DNA of 64,000 nucleotides from an uncultured Candidatus Saccharibacteria bacterium (GTDB lineage Bacteria; Patescibacteria; Saccharimonadia; Saccharimonadales; JAEWBQ01). The DNA lies in NCBI GenBank assembly GCA_946885745.1, contig CAMPGV010000001.1:12261-76260 (forward strand), in the 5' to 3' direction. Positions 18,141 to 28,559 of the stretch are shown in pieces (position 1 is the first letter of the stretch; every line of letters starts with the position of its first letter). Position numbers and translations under genes: made by a program. The notes under the pieces are model-generated. The model did no database searches, was not told where the DNA came from, and saw nothing but the letters and a program-made list of their open reading frames with translations.

Positions 18141-18683
18141 TTATTTTGCTTCAAGAATTTCTACGATAAATACCAGTGGGCCAGTTGGCTGGCCGGTGCC
18201 ATTGTCGACATTGCCGTAGGCCTTGTCGGCCGGAATAGTTAGCTTCACAGTTGAGCCCACTTTTTGACCTGCGAGTCCCTCTTTCCAGCCAGCAATCACG
18301 CCGTTGAGGCCAAACTCAATCGGACTAAGTGTGCCGCTCTTCTTGCTGCTATCAAAGATCTGTCCGTCAGCAGTCCAGCCAAAGTAGTTGACCTTTACTG
18401 TCGACGCATCGGTTACTACCGCACCGCTGCCTTCTTTAAGCACATCAACCTTTAGCGCCGTGACGCTACTCGCATCAAATGATTCAGCCTTGTAACCCTC
18501 AAGTGGCTCGTTTGCCTTACGCATCTCGGCAATATACTGCTCATAAGCCTTTTGTTGAGCCTCGGCATCAGACTGCTCATTTTGCGGGATAAGCACCATC
18601 GCTGCAAAACCTGCCAGTGTTCCCACTAGCATGACAATTGCAATTATCCATATACCAATACGTTGGCCTGTTTGTGTCGCCAT
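18141..18683 (-). CDS. Membrane-anchored FKBP-type peptidyl-prolyl isomerase
   Basis: 180 aa. One N-terminal transmembrane helix (about residues 10-32) is followed by a linker and a C-terminal FKBP domain (about 75-180) with VKVNYFGWTADGQIFDSS, FGLNGVIAGWKEGLAGQKVGS and IPADKAYGN. The orientation predicts an extracytoplasmic foldase. TATACT lies upstream, with a leader of about 30 bases containing GAGGGAAGAG. Confidence 0.92.
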   Translation of the reverse strand: MATQTGQRIGIWIIAIVMLVGTLAGFAAMVLIPQNEQSDAEAQQKAYEQYIAEMRKANEPLEGYKAESFDASSVTALKVDVLKEGSGAVVTDASTVKVNYFGWTADGQIFDSSKKSGTLSPIEFGLNGVIAGWKEGLAGQKVGSTVKLTIPADKAYGNVDNGTGQPTGPLVFIVEILEAK

Positions 18684-18754
18684 ATCTACTCTTCCCTCAC
18701 ATTTAAACTTGTTCTAGTATACCAAATCTAGTGTCGTTTGACTGCACTACGACG

Positions 18755-19927
18755 CTATTTCTGCGACGCATCATCTTCGTAAACACGCGATGCACGCCAC
18801 ACACCCAGAGCCTGGCCAATTGGCAGTAGGTCGTTATAACCCATAAAATCGGCCGCACGGCGCAACATTGCGCCAACTAATCCTGTAAAGCGTAGACCAT
18901 GCCATTCAAAAATTGCCCAGAATGGTCCTACCGGCACAACTACTGGTGGCTTAACTGCCTTATAGACCTTTGGCTTTTGACCATTGAGCTCCCGTTTGAT
19001 ATTGCGTGCCACAAATAGGGCATCGTGCAGAGCGGTTTGTGCCAAGCCGGTATACTGCGTCGCTGCATTATCACCCATGACATAGACATTATCCGCTGCC
19101 TTCAAATACGCATCAACATTCACACGGCCATTCGGCGCAAATGTAAACTGCTGATCGTGCTGCGCATAAAAAGGATGGTTAGCAACACCGGATGTCCAGA
19201 TAACCGTACGGCTCCGGATATCGATGTCTCCCATCTTGAGTTCGTCTTCAGACTCAGATTTGACTGCAGTATTCGTATATACCGTTACGCCAAGCTTATG
19301 CAAACGCTCCGCAACCAGTCGGCTCGCTTTTTCGCTCATACGAGGTAAGACCCGTGGAGCAGCTTCAACAAGATCAATCTTGATAGGATGATCTACTAGC
19401 TTATAGTGGGCACATAGACGGCGCAGATACGCACCCATGGCGGCCGCCAACTCAACGCCAGTTGGACCACCTCCGACGATCACGTAGTGACTATCGGGCG
19501 TGTGGCGGCTCGTAAACTCATCTCGCAGGTGTGCCTGCAGACGTCGGATTTCTTCAACCGACTTAATACCATGAGCGTGCTTCTCAAGCCCCTTAATGCC
19601 AAAGTATGTCGTCACCGTACCGAGTGCAAAGAGCACTTTATCGTAATGATACAACTTACCACTAGCACCCGTAACAACTTGCGCCGTAGCATCAAGGTCT
19701 GTAACTGTATCGTGCACCAGCTTCACTCGTGACTTGTTTTTAAATATCGTCTTCAGTGGCACCCAAGATTCCAGGTGACTGTGCCCTGTTGCTGTCGAAT
19801 AGAGCGCTGGATAATACTGAAAGTCCTTCTTATCACTAATAAGGGTCACCTTCGCAGATGGGTGCGACGCAAGCTCTAGGGCAGCCTTTACGCCAGCAAA
19901 ACCGCCACCAACAATCGTAATATGCAT
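18755..19927 (-). CDS. ndh: Type II NADH:quinone oxidoreductase
   Basis: 390 aa. Two dinucleotide folds are present: GGGFAG at residues 7-12 for FAD and GGGPTGVE near 156 for NADH. The FAD-contact VYVMGDNA near 293 and the quinone-site region AQTALHDALFVA are typical of NDH-2. It transfers electrons from NADH to quinone without proton pumping. Its position immediately beyond the cyo operon indicates that it feeds the quinol oxidase. Confidence 0.9.
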   Translation of the reverse strand: MHITIVGGGFAGVKAALELASHPSAKVTLISDKKDFQYYPALYSTATGHSHLESWVPLKTIFKNKSRVKLVHDTVTDLDATAQVVTGASGKLYHYDKVLFALGTVTTYFGIKGLEKHAHGIKSVEEIRRLQAHLRDEFTSRHTPDSHYVIVGGGPTGVELAAAMGAYLRRLCAHYKLVDHPIKIDLVEAAPRVLPRMSEKASRLVAERLHKLGVTVYTNTAVKSESEDELKMGDIDIRSRTVIWTSGVANHPFYAQHDQQFTFAPNGRVNVDAYLKAADNVYVMGDNAATQYTGLAQTALHDALFVARNIKRELNGQKPKVYKAVKPPVVVPVGPFWAIFEWHGLRFTGLVGAMLRRAADFMGYNDLLPIGQALGVWRASRVYEDDASQK

Positions 19928-19955
19928 GTACTGTCTCTTTCTGTCTAATGTCTAG

Positions 19956-20213
19956 TTATCTATTTGTTTGTATCGCCAAGCGACGGTGCGCCACAAAGCC
20001 AAGTACACCTGCAAGCATCGTGTATATAAGTCCACTAACACAAAGGTGCAGAAGACTGACTGATTCCAGCAGCATGAGCGCACTACCACTAGCAACCGTT
20101 GCACCGACTAGTACATGACTAGCCATAACAACACGACGAGAAGCGGTCGCGAGCCCAAGTACACTGCAAACAATACTTGCACATGCTATCAATACGTGAA
20201 GCATAATCATCAT
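19956..20213 (-). CDS. Small three-helix membrane protein
   Basis: 85 aa, with hydrophobic helices at about 3-22, 28-48 and 52-74 and a basic C-terminus. The ATG at 20213 is chosen over an upstream codon because TATACT (20221-20226) ends 7 bases before it. No family is recognised. Location between cyoE and ndh suggests a link to the respiratory chain, but this is inference only. Confidence 0.65.
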   Translation of the reverse strand: MMIMLHVLIACASIVCSVLGLATASRRVVMASHVLVGATVASGSALMLLESVSLLHLCVSGLIYTMLAGVLGFVAHRRLAIQTNR

Positions 20214-20232
20214 ATCGTTCAGTATACCATCA

Positions 20233-21099
20233 TTACGGCAAGAATCCGCCGACTGCAATCAATCCTAGCATCGCAAGCAGGACCACCAGAGAAACAAAGA
20301 ACATCCGACGCGCCCATACTACCGCATCACCTTTATAATTTCGTAGACCTTGAATCACCCAACTAAAGCCCACTGCCGTCATAGCGACTGCGTAAATCAG
20401 ACCAGCATAGCCAGCAAGTGTCAATAGCGGCGCCGATAACACAAACAGCACAACAAAAATAAAGAGTTGTCGCTTCGTACTGACAAGCCCTCTCTTCACC
20501 GACCATATTGGCAAGTTTGCAGCACGATATTCCTCATGACGAAACATAGCGATAGCGTAAAAGTGAGTCATCTGCCAAAGCGTCATCATAAGAAATAGCA
20601 CGAGCGCTGCCGTATCGAGCCGCCCAGTCAGGGCCGTATATCCCGCTACGAGCGGCAGGGCCCCGGGAAGGGTTCCAATGAGCGTACTCCACGAGGTCGT
20701 GCGCTTCGCCCAGCCATATAGCAGCACATAGGTTGCATATGCAACAATTCCCAGTATGACCGTTAAAAGATTTGTGCATACGGCCAACAAAACGAAGCCA
20801 GCAATACCAAGCAGCAACGAGTATAGCAGTGCGGCTCGCTTAGAGATGACGCCCATCACGACTTCTCGCTGTTTCGTACGCTTCATACGAGCATCGATAT
20901 TTCGATCAAGTACGTTATTTGCAACACATGCCGATCCAATAACACCTGCTATACCAAACAGCAGACCTACAAAACTGAGTGCGTCAAACCTTCCCATAAC
21001 AGACACTGCCAGCAAGAAACCTGCAGCAGCGGACAGGGTATTACTCACCGTAATGCCCGGCTTAAGAATATGCAGGTAGGCGTGAACCATTGAGCGCAT
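20233..21099 (-). CDS. cyoE: Protoheme IX farnesyltransferase
   Basis: 288 aa polytopic UbiA-family prenyltransferase with about eight helices. NNVLDRNIDARMKRT near residue 62 is the NxxxDxxxD diphosphate-binding motif and FRHEEYRAANLPIW near 190 is the second conserved loop. It makes heme O for the bo-type oxidase. The ATG overlaps the cyoD stop (TAATG). Confidence 0.94.
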   Translation of the reverse strand: MRSMVHAYLHILKPGITVSNTLSAAAGFLLAVSVMGRFDALSFVGLLFGIAGVIGSACVANNVLDRNIDARMKRTKQREVVMGVISKRAALLYSLLLGIAGFVLLAVCTNLLTVILGIVAYATYVLLYGWAKRTTSWSTLIGTLPGALPLVAGYTALTGRLDTAALVLFLMMTLWQMTHFYAIAMFRHEEYRAANLPIWSVKRGLVSTKRQLFIFVVLFVLSAPLLTLAGYAGLIYAVAMTAVGFSWVIQGLRNYKGDAVVWARRMFFVSLVVLLAMLGLIAVGGFLP

Positions 21100-21470
21100 T
21101 AAAAGCCTTTTTCTCGCTGTTCCATCATATAGGCGTCCATCTGCTCGGTCGTCATCATCATATTGTAATTAAGATTATTCATAATCCAGAGCGAACCGGC
21201 CACTACAATGACCAAAATAATAAGCATGAATAGTAGCGCCGTCAGGTTCCATCGCGGCCGATCTTCTTGCCCAACATGCAAAAAGAAAATGAGCTGCACA
21301 GACAGCTGAACAACCGCCAAAGTCATAAGCACAGCAATTAACCATGGACCCTCAAGTACCTTGTTCATGGCTAACCAGAAAGCAAGCAATGTCAGTCCTA
21401 GCGCACCCGCAAAACCAATAATATAGTGAGTAATTTGCTGTCTCAATGAGACTGCCTGCCGCTTCGCCAT
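21099..21470 (-). CDS. cyoD: Cytochrome bo-type quinol oxidase subunit IV
   Basis: 123 aa with three transmembrane helices and the typical VQLSVQLIFFLHVG stretch in helix II. It is an accessory subunit that assists CuB-site assembly in E. coli. The C-terminus is about 15 residues longer than usual, with a Met-rich acidic tail (about residues 103-115). Confidence 0.9.
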   Translation of the reverse strand: MAKRQAVSLRQQITHYIIGFAGALGLTLLAFWLAMNKVLEGPWLIAVLMTLAVVQLSVQLIFFLHVGQEDRPRWNLTALLFMLIILVIVVAGSLWIMNNLNYNMMMTTEQMDAYMMEQREKGF

Positions 21471-21471
21471 A

Positions 21472-22050
21472 TTAGATCACCTCCATGAAATATACGATGG
21501 TAAAGATAAAAATCCACACCACATCGAGGAAATGCCAGAACATAGCCGCCAGCGACAAGCGTCGCAGCATGTGCACGCTACTTCCCCGCCAAGCTAGGCG
21601 CAGCGTTAATACCAGCAGCCAAATCAGACCCACCGCGATGTGCGCACCATGTGTCCCCACGAGCGTAAAGAAGGCCGTCAAGAAACCACTTGCCTGCCAG
21701 CTATGCCCCTCACTGACAAGGTGGCTAAACTCCGTCATCTCCATTACCAAGAAGGCAGCACCAAGCAGCATCGTCACTACGAGCATGCCAATCGCTTGCC
21801 GAACTTTATCATAACGAGCCAGTAGGAGTGCAAGTCCACAAGTTAAACTACTCACAAGCAGGATCACAGTTTCAACGAGAACAAAGGACAGGTCAAATAG
21901 CTCACGCCCCGAAGGGCCGCCATTCGTACCCCCGCTTAGTACAATGTACGTCGCAAACAGTGTCCCAAAGAGCACGCAGTCTGTCATAAGATAGATCCAA
22001 AAACCAAGTTGCGTTTTTTGATCACGTGCCGCTACATGTGCCTCGCTCAT
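21472..22050 (-). CDS. cyoC: Cytochrome bo-type quinol oxidase subunit III
   Basis: 192 aa with five transmembrane helices. The start [25 protein letters not shown] is characteristic of CyoC/CoxC, and [16 protein letters not shown] and the terminal [13 protein letters not shown] are conserved. The start overlaps the cyoB stop by 4 bases (ATGA). Confidence 0.95.
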   Translation of the reverse strand: MSEAHVAARDQKTQLGFWIYLMTDCVLFGTLFATYIVLSGGTNGGPSGRELFDLSFVLVETVILLVSSLTCGLALLLARYDKVRQAIGMLVVTMLLGAAFLVMEMTEFSHLVSEGHSWQASGFLTAFFTLVGTHGAHIAVGLIWLLVLTLRLAWRGSSVHMLRRLSLAAMFWHFLDVVWIFIFTIVYFMEVI

Positions 22051-24041
22051 ACCACCACTCCTTTCTGATGACGGACCGCATCAAGTTGCTCGAGCTCCTT
22101 AGCGGTCACCACATACTCAATATCATCATTTGTTGTACGAATAATAACAAGTACAATTGCCGCAACAAGTCCAACAATTGCCAGCCACCATATGTGCCAA
22201 ATTAACCCAAATCCAACAGCCAGCGCCATTGCGGCAATCATAACCCCAAGGCCGGAATTCTTCGGCAGTTCAATATCTTTGTAATCTGGTGCTTTTAACA
22301 TATGACCACGCCTGCGCGCCTGCTTTTCTTCCCACCAAGCATCCCGTGTCGTCACACTTGGCGTGACAGCAAAGTTGTAAAATGGCGCCGGCGACGGAAC
22401 GGACCACTCGAGCGTACGACCATTCCATGGGTCGCCTGTTGTATCGAGATTCTTCTTACGATTCCAGATACTCCAACCAAGCTGCAATAACTGTACGGCA
22501 ATTGCCAATCCGATAATCATCACTCCTACGCCTGCCACAATAAACAAACCCTGCCACCCTGTCGAAGCGTCGTAGTGATCAAGGCGACGCGCGGCACCCA
22601 TGAATCCAAGTGCATAGAGCGGCAGAAAGGCTACTAGGAAGCCTATCGCCCATAAGTAGGCCGCCAGCCTACCCAGCCCTTCATGCAACTTGAAGCCAAA
22701 TACCTTCGGGAACCAATAAGTTAACCCTGCGAAATACCCAAAAACAACACCACCGATGATAACGTTATGGAAGTGTGCCACAAGGAAGAGGCTGTTGTGG
22801 ACCTGGAAGTCAATTGCTGGCACCGCCATCAGCACACCAGTGACGCCACCAATAGTAAATGTCATCACGAAGGCCATAAACCAATTCATTGGCGTCGCAA
22901 ACTTGATACGACCACGATACATCGTAAAGAGCCAGTTGAATATCTTCACGCCTGTTGGAATAGCGATAATCATCGTCGTGATACCAAAGAACGCATTCAC
23001 ATTAGCACCGCCACCCATCGTAAAGAAATGGTGTAGCCAAACAATAAACGACAGGAATGTAATTGCAAACAATGCGCCAACCATCGTCTTGTACCCAAAG
23101 AGCTTTTTACGCGCAAAGGTTGCCACAATTTCTGAGAAAATACCAAACGCCGGCAAAATCAGAATATACACCTCCGGGTGGCCCCATGCCCAAATGAGAT
23201 TGATGTACATCATCGGATTGCCGCCATCGGTTGACGTAAAGAAGTGCATTCCCATGAGGCGATCAAGGGACAACATACCAAGTGTTGCCGTCAAGATAGG
23301 AAACGCGAAAATAACAAGCAACATCGCTACCAGTACACTCCATGCAAATATTGGCAGTTTCATGAGCGTCATACCTGGAGCACGCAACTTCAAGATCGTA
23401 ACAATGAAATTAATACCCGACAGCAGGCTACCAATACCAGCAATTTGCAGCGACCATATCCAATAATCAACACCGACGCCCGGGCTGTATTCAATACCTG
23501 TGAGCGGCGGGTAGCCGAGCCATCCGCCTGTCGAAAAGCCGCCGAGCACCAATGAGGCATTCATAAGGATCATACCAGCCACAAACAGCCAGAAGCTCAC
23601 CGAGTTCATAAATGGAAAGGCAACGTCACGTGCGCCAATCATAAGGGGCAGCACAAGATTAATCAGCCCGAACATCAATCCCATCGCCACAAAGAAAATC
23701 ATGATACTACCATGCGCCGAGAAGACTTGCTGGAACATGTCGGCATCCATCAAACCAGGGTTACTCGCCGCAATCGCCTGCTGGGCACGCATCATTACTG
23801 CATCGGCCACACCGCGCAGCAGCATAAGAATCGCCACGACAATATACATGACGCCTATTTTCTTTGCATCAAGCGAAGTGAACCAGTTCGTCCAAAGCCA
23901 ACCCCATTTCTTAAAATAAGTCAGCGCCCCGGCGATGCCTAGTAACCCGAGAACGAGCATAGCCGCACCGCCTTGGGTGATAATATCATCTGGCAGCGCA
24001 CTCCAGTCTAATCGTCCTAACATGTTTGCCATTAGCTGCAT
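22047..24041 (-). CDS. cyoB: Cytochrome bo-type quinol oxidase subunit I
   Basis: 664 aa heme-copper oxidase subunit with about 15 helices. SAHGSIM carries the low-spin heme ligand, [15 protein letters not shown] the CuB His with its cross-linked Tyr, WLHHFF two CuB His residues, and [11 protein letters not shown] the heme ligands of helix X. It reduces oxygen to water using quinol and pumps protons. All ligands are intact, so an active enzyme is expected. The ATG overlaps the cyoA stop by one base. Confidence 0.97.
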   Translation of the reverse strand: MQLMANMLGRLDWSALPDDIITQGGAAMLVLGLLGIAGALTYFKKWGWLWTNWFTSLDAKKIGVMYIVVAILMLLRGVADAVMMRAQQAIAASNPGLMDADMFQQVFSAHGSIMIFFVAMGLMFGLINLVLPLMIGARDVAFPFMNSVSFWLFVAGMILMNASLVLGGFSTGGWLGYPPLTGIEYSPGVGVDYWIWSLQIAGIGSLLSGINFIVTILKLRAPGMTLMKLPIFAWSVLVAMLLVIFAFPILTATLGMLSLDRLMGMHFFTSTDGGNPMMYINLIWAWGHPEVYILILPAFGIFSEIVATFARKKLFGYKTMVGALFAITFLSFIVWLHHFFTMGGGANVNAFFGITTMIIAIPTGVKIFNWLFTMYRGRIKFATPMNWFMAFVMTFTIGGVTGVLMAVPAIDFQVHNSLFLVAHFHNVIIGGVVFGYFAGLTYWFPKVFGFKLHEGLGRLAAYLWAIGFLVAFLPLYALGFMGAARRLDHYDASTGWQGLFIVAGVGVMIIGLAIAVQLLQLGWSIWNRKKNLDTTGDPWNGRTLEWSVPSPAPFYNFAVTPSVTTRDAWWEEKQARRRGHMLKAPDYKDIELPKNSGLGVMIAAMALAVGFGLIWHIWWLAIVGLVAAIVLVIIRTTNDDIEYVVTAKELEQLDAVRHQKGVVV

Positions 24042-24940
24042 CAGTGTCTCTCCCCTGTCGTTGCATGTTCCTCAGTAGTTGAATCGGGTTCCATATATTT
24101 CATCACAATAGTCGTATAAAGACCTTTTTCCTGTAGTACAAAGTAATCAGGCTCCTTCGGAACGGCAGGCCGCGCCAGGGTGGCGTAACGACCGGCATCA
24201 AGTGTACCTCCAGTTGACTTCACACTCTGAACCCACGTCTTAAAATCGCTTTCCGTCAAGGATTGTGCTGTAAACTTCATGTCAGCATACCCCTCCCCGC
24301 TAATGTTTGCCGAGGAGCCTTTGTACTCACCTACTCGATCAGCCGCCAAATGAAGCTTAGTGGTCATACCATTCATGGCATACACTTGGCCACCCAAGCT
24401 GGGGATCCAAAATGAATTCATGGGCGCATCAGCTGTAATCTCAAAGTTAACCGGTGTCTTTTCAGGGAAGCGGAGATCGTTTGTAGTTGCGATGCCCAAT
24501 TCTGGATAGATAAATAGCCATTTCCACTGCAGCGCCACCACCTGAACTTTTACCGGTTTAACATCGGAGGTAAGCGGCCTGTACGGATCAAGAGCATGGC
24601 TACTCTGCCAGGTAATAACGCTGAGAATTGCAATAATGACACACGGAATACCCCACCAAATAATCTCTAGCCACTTACTATCCCCCCACTCCGGAGTGTA
24701 GCGAGCCTTATGATTATCCTCACGATATTTCCATGCAAAGAAAAAGAGCATAAAGAACACCGGCACTACAACTATAAGCGCCAACACGAGCGTAAAGACG
24801 ATCAAGTCACGCTGTTTAGCCGCCACCTCGCCCTGGGGCTGGAGGACATCGATTGACACACCTGAAAAATACCAAACAGCAGCAGCAATCAAGCCGACAA
24901 TCGCGGCAATCCAGAGGCCAATAACAAGCGGCTTCTTCAA
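24041..24940 (-). CDS. cyoA: Cytochrome bo-type quinol oxidase subunit II
   Basis: 299 aa. Helices lie near residues 7-25 and 47-70 plus 92-110, followed by a cupredoxin domain with [15 protein letters not shown]. There are no CuA ligands (no CxxxC), so quinol and not cytochrome c is the donor. The N-terminus lacks the lipobox Cys found in E. coli CyoA. The start is TTG, with AAGGAA 8 bases upstream; no ATG or GTG fits better. It is the first gene of cyoABCDE. By eye the sequence is close to proteobacterial CyoA, consistent with old lateral transfer. Confidence 0.95.
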   Translation of the reverse strand: MKKPLVIGLWIAAIVGLIAAAVWYFSGVSIDVLQPQGEVAAKQRDLIVFTLVLALIVVVPVFFMLFFFAWKYREDNHKARYTPEWGDSKWLEIIWWGIPCVIIAILSVITWQSSHALDPYRPLTSDVKPVKVQVVALQWKWLFIYPELGIATTNDLRFPEKTPVNFEITADAPMNSFWIPSLGGQVYAMNGMTTKLHLAADRVGEYKGSSANISGEGYADMKFTAQSLTESDFKTWVQSVKSTGGTLDAGRYATLARPAVPKEPDYFVLQEKGLYTTIVMKYMEPDSTTEEHATTGERH

Positions 24941-25014
24941 GTACGTTTCCTTATGTTAGCGTTAACTATACATATAGTACCTTGTTTGCGTCCGTTTGGT
25001 AATACCGCTTATCT

Positions 25015-25043
25015 TTGACTTACCTCGGTAATTCAACTATAAC
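25015..25043 (+). promoter_or_regulatory. Promoter of the membrane-protein gene at 25109
   Basis: TTGACT (25015-25020), 17-base spacer, TATAAC (25038-25043). It is divergent from cyoA. On the cyoA side, 24965-24978 holds the palindrome ACTATA-CA-TATAGT, which contains a possible minus-strand -10 box. Confidence 0.65.
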
Positions 25044-25108
25044 TGCACCTAGGCCCAGTCGATTGTCACACGAGGATCGACGCAGCAGCCCTCTTTTTAG
25101 GAGTGTTA

Positions 25109-26140
25109 ATGAAAAATTGGTTCAGATGGCCAATACAAGTAAACCGAGCCTCAATGAGACACTGGTTTGTCAGGATGGTACGAGTTAATCGTGCCTCAAT
25201 CTATATTGTTGCATGCGGCGTAACATCGCTGATTGCAATCCCAACCGCTCACTTGGTTGCCGCTGGAAATGGATGGTGGGGGCTACTGTATGTATTGGCG
25301 ATCAACTTAGCCGTTGTCGCCATCATTACCGCAGCGCTCTACCCTCTCGTTTCCAAGCTACCAAAAGTCCCAAAGCGACCAGCGAGAAAGCCTGCCACTG
25401 GTAAACTTTCTCGATTTGCTTACAAAAGAATACGAGAAGAGCAGCCAGACTTGCTAAACAGCCCGGTTGTATTTGAGATTCGTCTCCCATGGGAGGTACT
25501 GTTTATACCCTTCCCGGTAAAAACCAGATCAGCCCAGGAGCAGCGCGAGCAAAGCAAGGAGAGATCCAGTAGAGGACGACTAAGGAAAACCATTCGGCAC
25601 CTAGAGAAACTTGCCGGTGACAGTACGATTATTACACCTTTAATACGTTTCGTACTCAGCCTTCTGTTACTAGCGGGCGCAAGTGTCATCTTGTTGCTTC
25701 CGGATGTTGAATTGGGCGGCATCGAAGTGCTGCTTATTGCGGGGTTCTTTACTTACTGCCTCATTCGTTTCGTGTCGCTATACCACCGATTAGCACGGTG
25801 GTCTGGCTATCGCGTCATCGCCTTCAGATCGCGAGAAACGGACGAATACACAGTACCTGCTCAACTTGTCGTTATCAACAAACCACGCCTACTACCAGGA
25901 GGTTCCGTACCAGCTATTCCCATCGCAAAGATCCAAGCACCCTGGACCTCGACCGCCCCCAAAGGAGCAAGCGAGGAAAGTAAACTAAGTATCCTCGCGG
26001 GGACACTAAAACTTAACTACATTCTTGTCGATATCATCGGCGAGGAAGCGGGAGTGTTTGAGTCAATGGGACCGTTCCGTGAAGCCGTTTATTTCAACAA
26101 CCAGCTCAAGGCAATAGTCGCCGAAACCAATAACCTTTAG
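25109..26140 (+). CDS. Four-helix membrane protein with C-terminal beta-rich domain
   Basis: 343 aa. Two N-terminal helices (about 29-50 and 56-78), a basic cytoplasmic region (80-165), two more helices (about 178-198 and 205-222), then a C-terminal domain (about 230-340) of alternating strands. The architecture resembles proteins with a bacterial PH-like domain behind a helix pair, but I cannot assign a family. The phrase VNRAS occurs twice in the N-terminal tail (residues 11-15 and 27-31). The ATG at 25109 follows AGGAG by 5 bases. Confidence 0.7.
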   Translation: MKNWFRWPIQVNRASMRHWFVRMVRVNRASIYIVACGVTSLIAIPTAHLVAAGNGWWGLLYVLAINLAVVAIITAALYPLVSKLPKVPKRPARKPATGKLSRFAYKRIREEQPDLLNSPVVFEIRLPWEVLFIPFPVKTRSAQEQREQSKERSSRGRLRKTIRHLEKLAGDSTIITPLIRFVLSLLLLAGASVILLLPDVELGGIEVLLIAGFFTYCLIRFVSLYHRLARWSGYRVIAFRSRETDEYTVPAQLVVINKPRLLPGGSVPAIPIAKIQAPWTSTAPKGASEESKLSILAGTLKLNYILVDIIGEEAGVFESMGPFREAVYFNNQLKAIVAETNNL

Positions 26141-26156
26141 CTACCTGAAAAGAGTC

Positions 26157-26205
26157 AGCCCGTGTCACGTGCGTTTAACGCATAGGACACGGGCTCTCTT
26201 CTTTT
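26157..26205 (+). terminator. Terminator between convergent genes
   Basis: A 10-bp stem AGCCCGTGTC/GACACGGGCT encloses a smaller GCGTT/AACGC hairpin and is followed by CTCTTCTTTT. It terminates the 25109 gene and lies 6 bases from the end of the DEAH helicase. Confidence 0.8.
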
Positions 26206-26210
26206 AACAA

Positions 26211-28532
26211 CTATCGATGTTTATGAAATTTTGTTTTTCTTTTATGGCGAGGGCGCCAAGAGCGGCCACTACTCTCTTCTTCAATGTAGTGGCGGCGCTC
26301 ATCCTGTAGCTTTGCAATGAAGTTACTGCCAAAGTAAGATTCCAAGCGACGTACCTTCTCCAACTCACGCTGCTGCCCCGCCGATAGCTCATCAACCGAA
26401 ATAACGCCGTCTAGGATTACCTTCACGCGCCCAAGCACATGCTTGAAGGCTATACTTGGAATTCTGCGCCTATACCCATTCTTTAGTCGCCGCCGCTCAG
26501 CCTCAAGCTGATCATATACCCATGCCGCATACGCCTCGTTAAACATTTTCCGGAACCGCGGTGAATTGTCGGTCAGCGGCGTACTTTCAGCTTCAATCGT
26601 TTTACCACCAAATCGCAGCATCTGTCGTGTCGCAAGCGTTCCACGATGACTATCAAAGAAGACCTTACCTGGGCGCGATTTAAAGATATCCGGCGCCAGA
26701 GACATGAGCCACTTGGCTTCAACTTTCGTCACCCCTTGCACTAAATGCAGAGTCTCTAAGCTTCCGCTCTGTGTCGGAATCTGGAGGTCAAATGGAGTGC
26801 CGGCGATAAGTCGTGCACCCACAACAACAGAACTGCTCGATAATTCTCGCTTCGCTTTCTGCATAAGATGAACCGCCTCACCCGTGTCGTCAACTATCCA
26901 TAGCTGATCAATCTGGCCAGCTACAATACAGCGAAGCAAGTCGTCGCGCTCAGCATCATCGACAGGAGAAAGTTCGCCATCGTCCAATCCCAGGTCATGA
27001 TGCAATCGCCCCATAACTTCTCGCGCTTTGTCTACATTTTTCCCGATAATACCAAGCTCGTCATATTCGTCCGGTATAATACCTGAAAGCGCCAAAAAGA
27101 CTTCATACTGAGCCACGAGGTCGGATTTCGCTTGCTTCACAAAGCGCTTCCATCCAGTATAGCGCGTACCGCCCTTTACAATCCCTCCAACCTCCTGGAT
27201 GGCAATAACCGCTGCCAGTTTCCGCTGAAGTTCTTTTGAATACTGCTGGGCCTCAACAAGCATGCGCGCATAGCTTGACTCAACCGGGAACTGCTCCATT
27301 AATCGTCCGATACGCGTTACCTCATGTTGGTCCGTAAGCGCACCAAGACTCCTCAGTGTTTGCTTGGCGCGACGAATAGCCCCAAGGCGAGGGTCGTGAT
27401 AAAATTCTAATTCCTCAATATCAATTCCGACATTTGCAAGACGCAGCGTCAAGCGGTCAATGTGCTTACGTAAGATTTCCGGCACAGGATACGCATTTCG
27501 CTCCGCTAATTCCTTACAAGGCATATCCTCAAGTGGTGCAAGTATATACTCACCTGGCTTTGTACGGCCTGCCCGGCCGGCGCGCTGCAAACAGTCGGCC
27601 TGCGAGATTTGTGCGATAAACAATCCCTCAACGCCATTACGCACTTCACTCCTCCGCTCGAGTCCCGAGTCAATGACGACGTCAACATCATCGATCGTGA
27701 TACTCGTTTGAGCAATATTGGTAGACAGAATCACCTTTCCGCTATCATATGACCTAAAGACTTTCTGCTGATCTTCAACATCGAGCTGACTATGTAGCGG
27801 CAACACAGGGACGCGTCTCTCAGCAGCTTGTGCCTTAATCGCATTTGCAACCGTCTCAATCTCAGCCTTTCCTGGCAAGAAAACCAACATGTTACTCTGC
27901 TTGTATTTAATTTGATCAAGAATTTCTTTAATGAGATCAGTACCTTGGCGCTTTTTAACTTCAAAACTTCGGCCCGGCACGTTAATAACCGCAGTCGTTG
28001 AAAAATATTCGGCAAGATTATCGGTCTCAATGGTTGCGCTCATGATGAGCACTTTAAAGTGACTGTCTTCCTGGCAACGCTTTTTTGCCCACGCCACCAG
28101 AACTTCCATGTTCTCATTCCATTCGTGAACCTCATCAAGCACTAAAATTTGACGCTCACTTACACCCGAACCAGTCAGCTCGCGCACGAGCTGCAGCCCG
28201 TCGGTGCAATACAAAATAGACGTCCCAGGGTCGTCATCCCTTTCATGAGCAGTTCGATATCCAATCACCTTGTCAGGATCTTGCCCTGTCTTGATAGCCC
28301 ACTCTTCGCGTACACGTCGAGAAAGATTGCGAGCCGCGAGGATTCGCGGCTGTGTAACAATCACTTTCACATAGCCGTCCTCGGCAAGGAACTGTGGCAC
28401 CTGCGTACTTTTACCCGCCCCGGTTTCAGCAGTCAAAATAGTAACCTGGTTTGCATCAACGGCATCCAGAATCTGCTGCCGATAATCGGCAATTGGCAAA
28501 TCTTCGATAAGCCCAAGCTCAGCAGGTATCAT
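26211..28532 (-). CDS. DEAH/RHA-family ATP-dependent helicase (HrpA/HrpB-like)
   Basis: 773 aa. TAETGAGKSTQVPQF near residue 35 is motif I, LDEVHEWNE near 132 is motif II (DEVH), MSATIE near 158 is motif III, and QRAGRAGRTKPGEY near 315 is motif VI. A helicase-associated HA2 region follows (about 375-480). The C-terminal 90 residues are strongly basic (ending RHKRKTKFHKHR). HrpA relatives work on RNA and stalled ribosomes, but the substrate here is not determined. TACAAT ends about 8 bases before the ATG. Confidence 0.9.
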   Translation of the reverse strand: MIPAELGLIEDLPIADYRQQILDAVDANQVTILTAETGAGKSTQVPQFLAEDGYVKVIVTQPRILAARNLSRRVREEWAIKTGQDPDKVIGYRTAHERDDDPGTSILYCTDGLQLVRELTGSGVSERQILVLDEVHEWNENMEVLVAWAKKRCQEDSHFKVLIMSATIETDNLAEYFSTTAVINVPGRSFEVKKRQGTDLIKEILDQIKYKQSNMLVFLPGKAEIETVANAIKAQAAERRVPVLPLHSQLDVEDQQKVFRSYDSGKVILSTNIAQTSITIDDVDVVIDSGLERRSEVRNGVEGLFIAQISQADCLQRAGRAGRTKPGEYILAPLEDMPCKELAERNAYPVPEILRKHIDRLTLRLANVGIDIEELEFYHDPRLGAIRRAKQTLRSLGALTDQHEVTRIGRLMEQFPVESSYARMLVEAQQYSKELQRKLAAVIAIQEVGGIVKGGTRYTGWKRFVKQAKSDLVAQYEVFLALSGIIPDEYDELGIIGKNVDKAREVMGRLHHDLGLDDGELSPVDDAERDDLLRCIVAGQIDQLWIVDDTGEAVHLMQKAKRELSSSSVVVGARLIAGTPFDLQIPTQSGSLETLHLVQGVTKVEAKWLMSLAPDIFKSRPGKVFFDSHRGTLATRQMLRFGGKTIEAESTPLTDNSPRFRKMFNEAYAAWVYDQLEAERRRLKNGYRRRIPSIAFKHVLGRVKVILDGVISVDELSAGQQRELEKVRRLESYFGSNFIAKLQDERRHYIEEESSGRSWRPRHKRKTKFHKHR

Positions 28533-28559
28533 ATGGTTTTATTGTAGCGTAAGATGCGG

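Noticed and set aside
24965..24978. ACTATA-CA-TATAGT palindrome as a dedicated cyo operator
   Set aside because: It can be explained as a -10 box (TATAGT) read on either strand; nothing else supports a regulator site.
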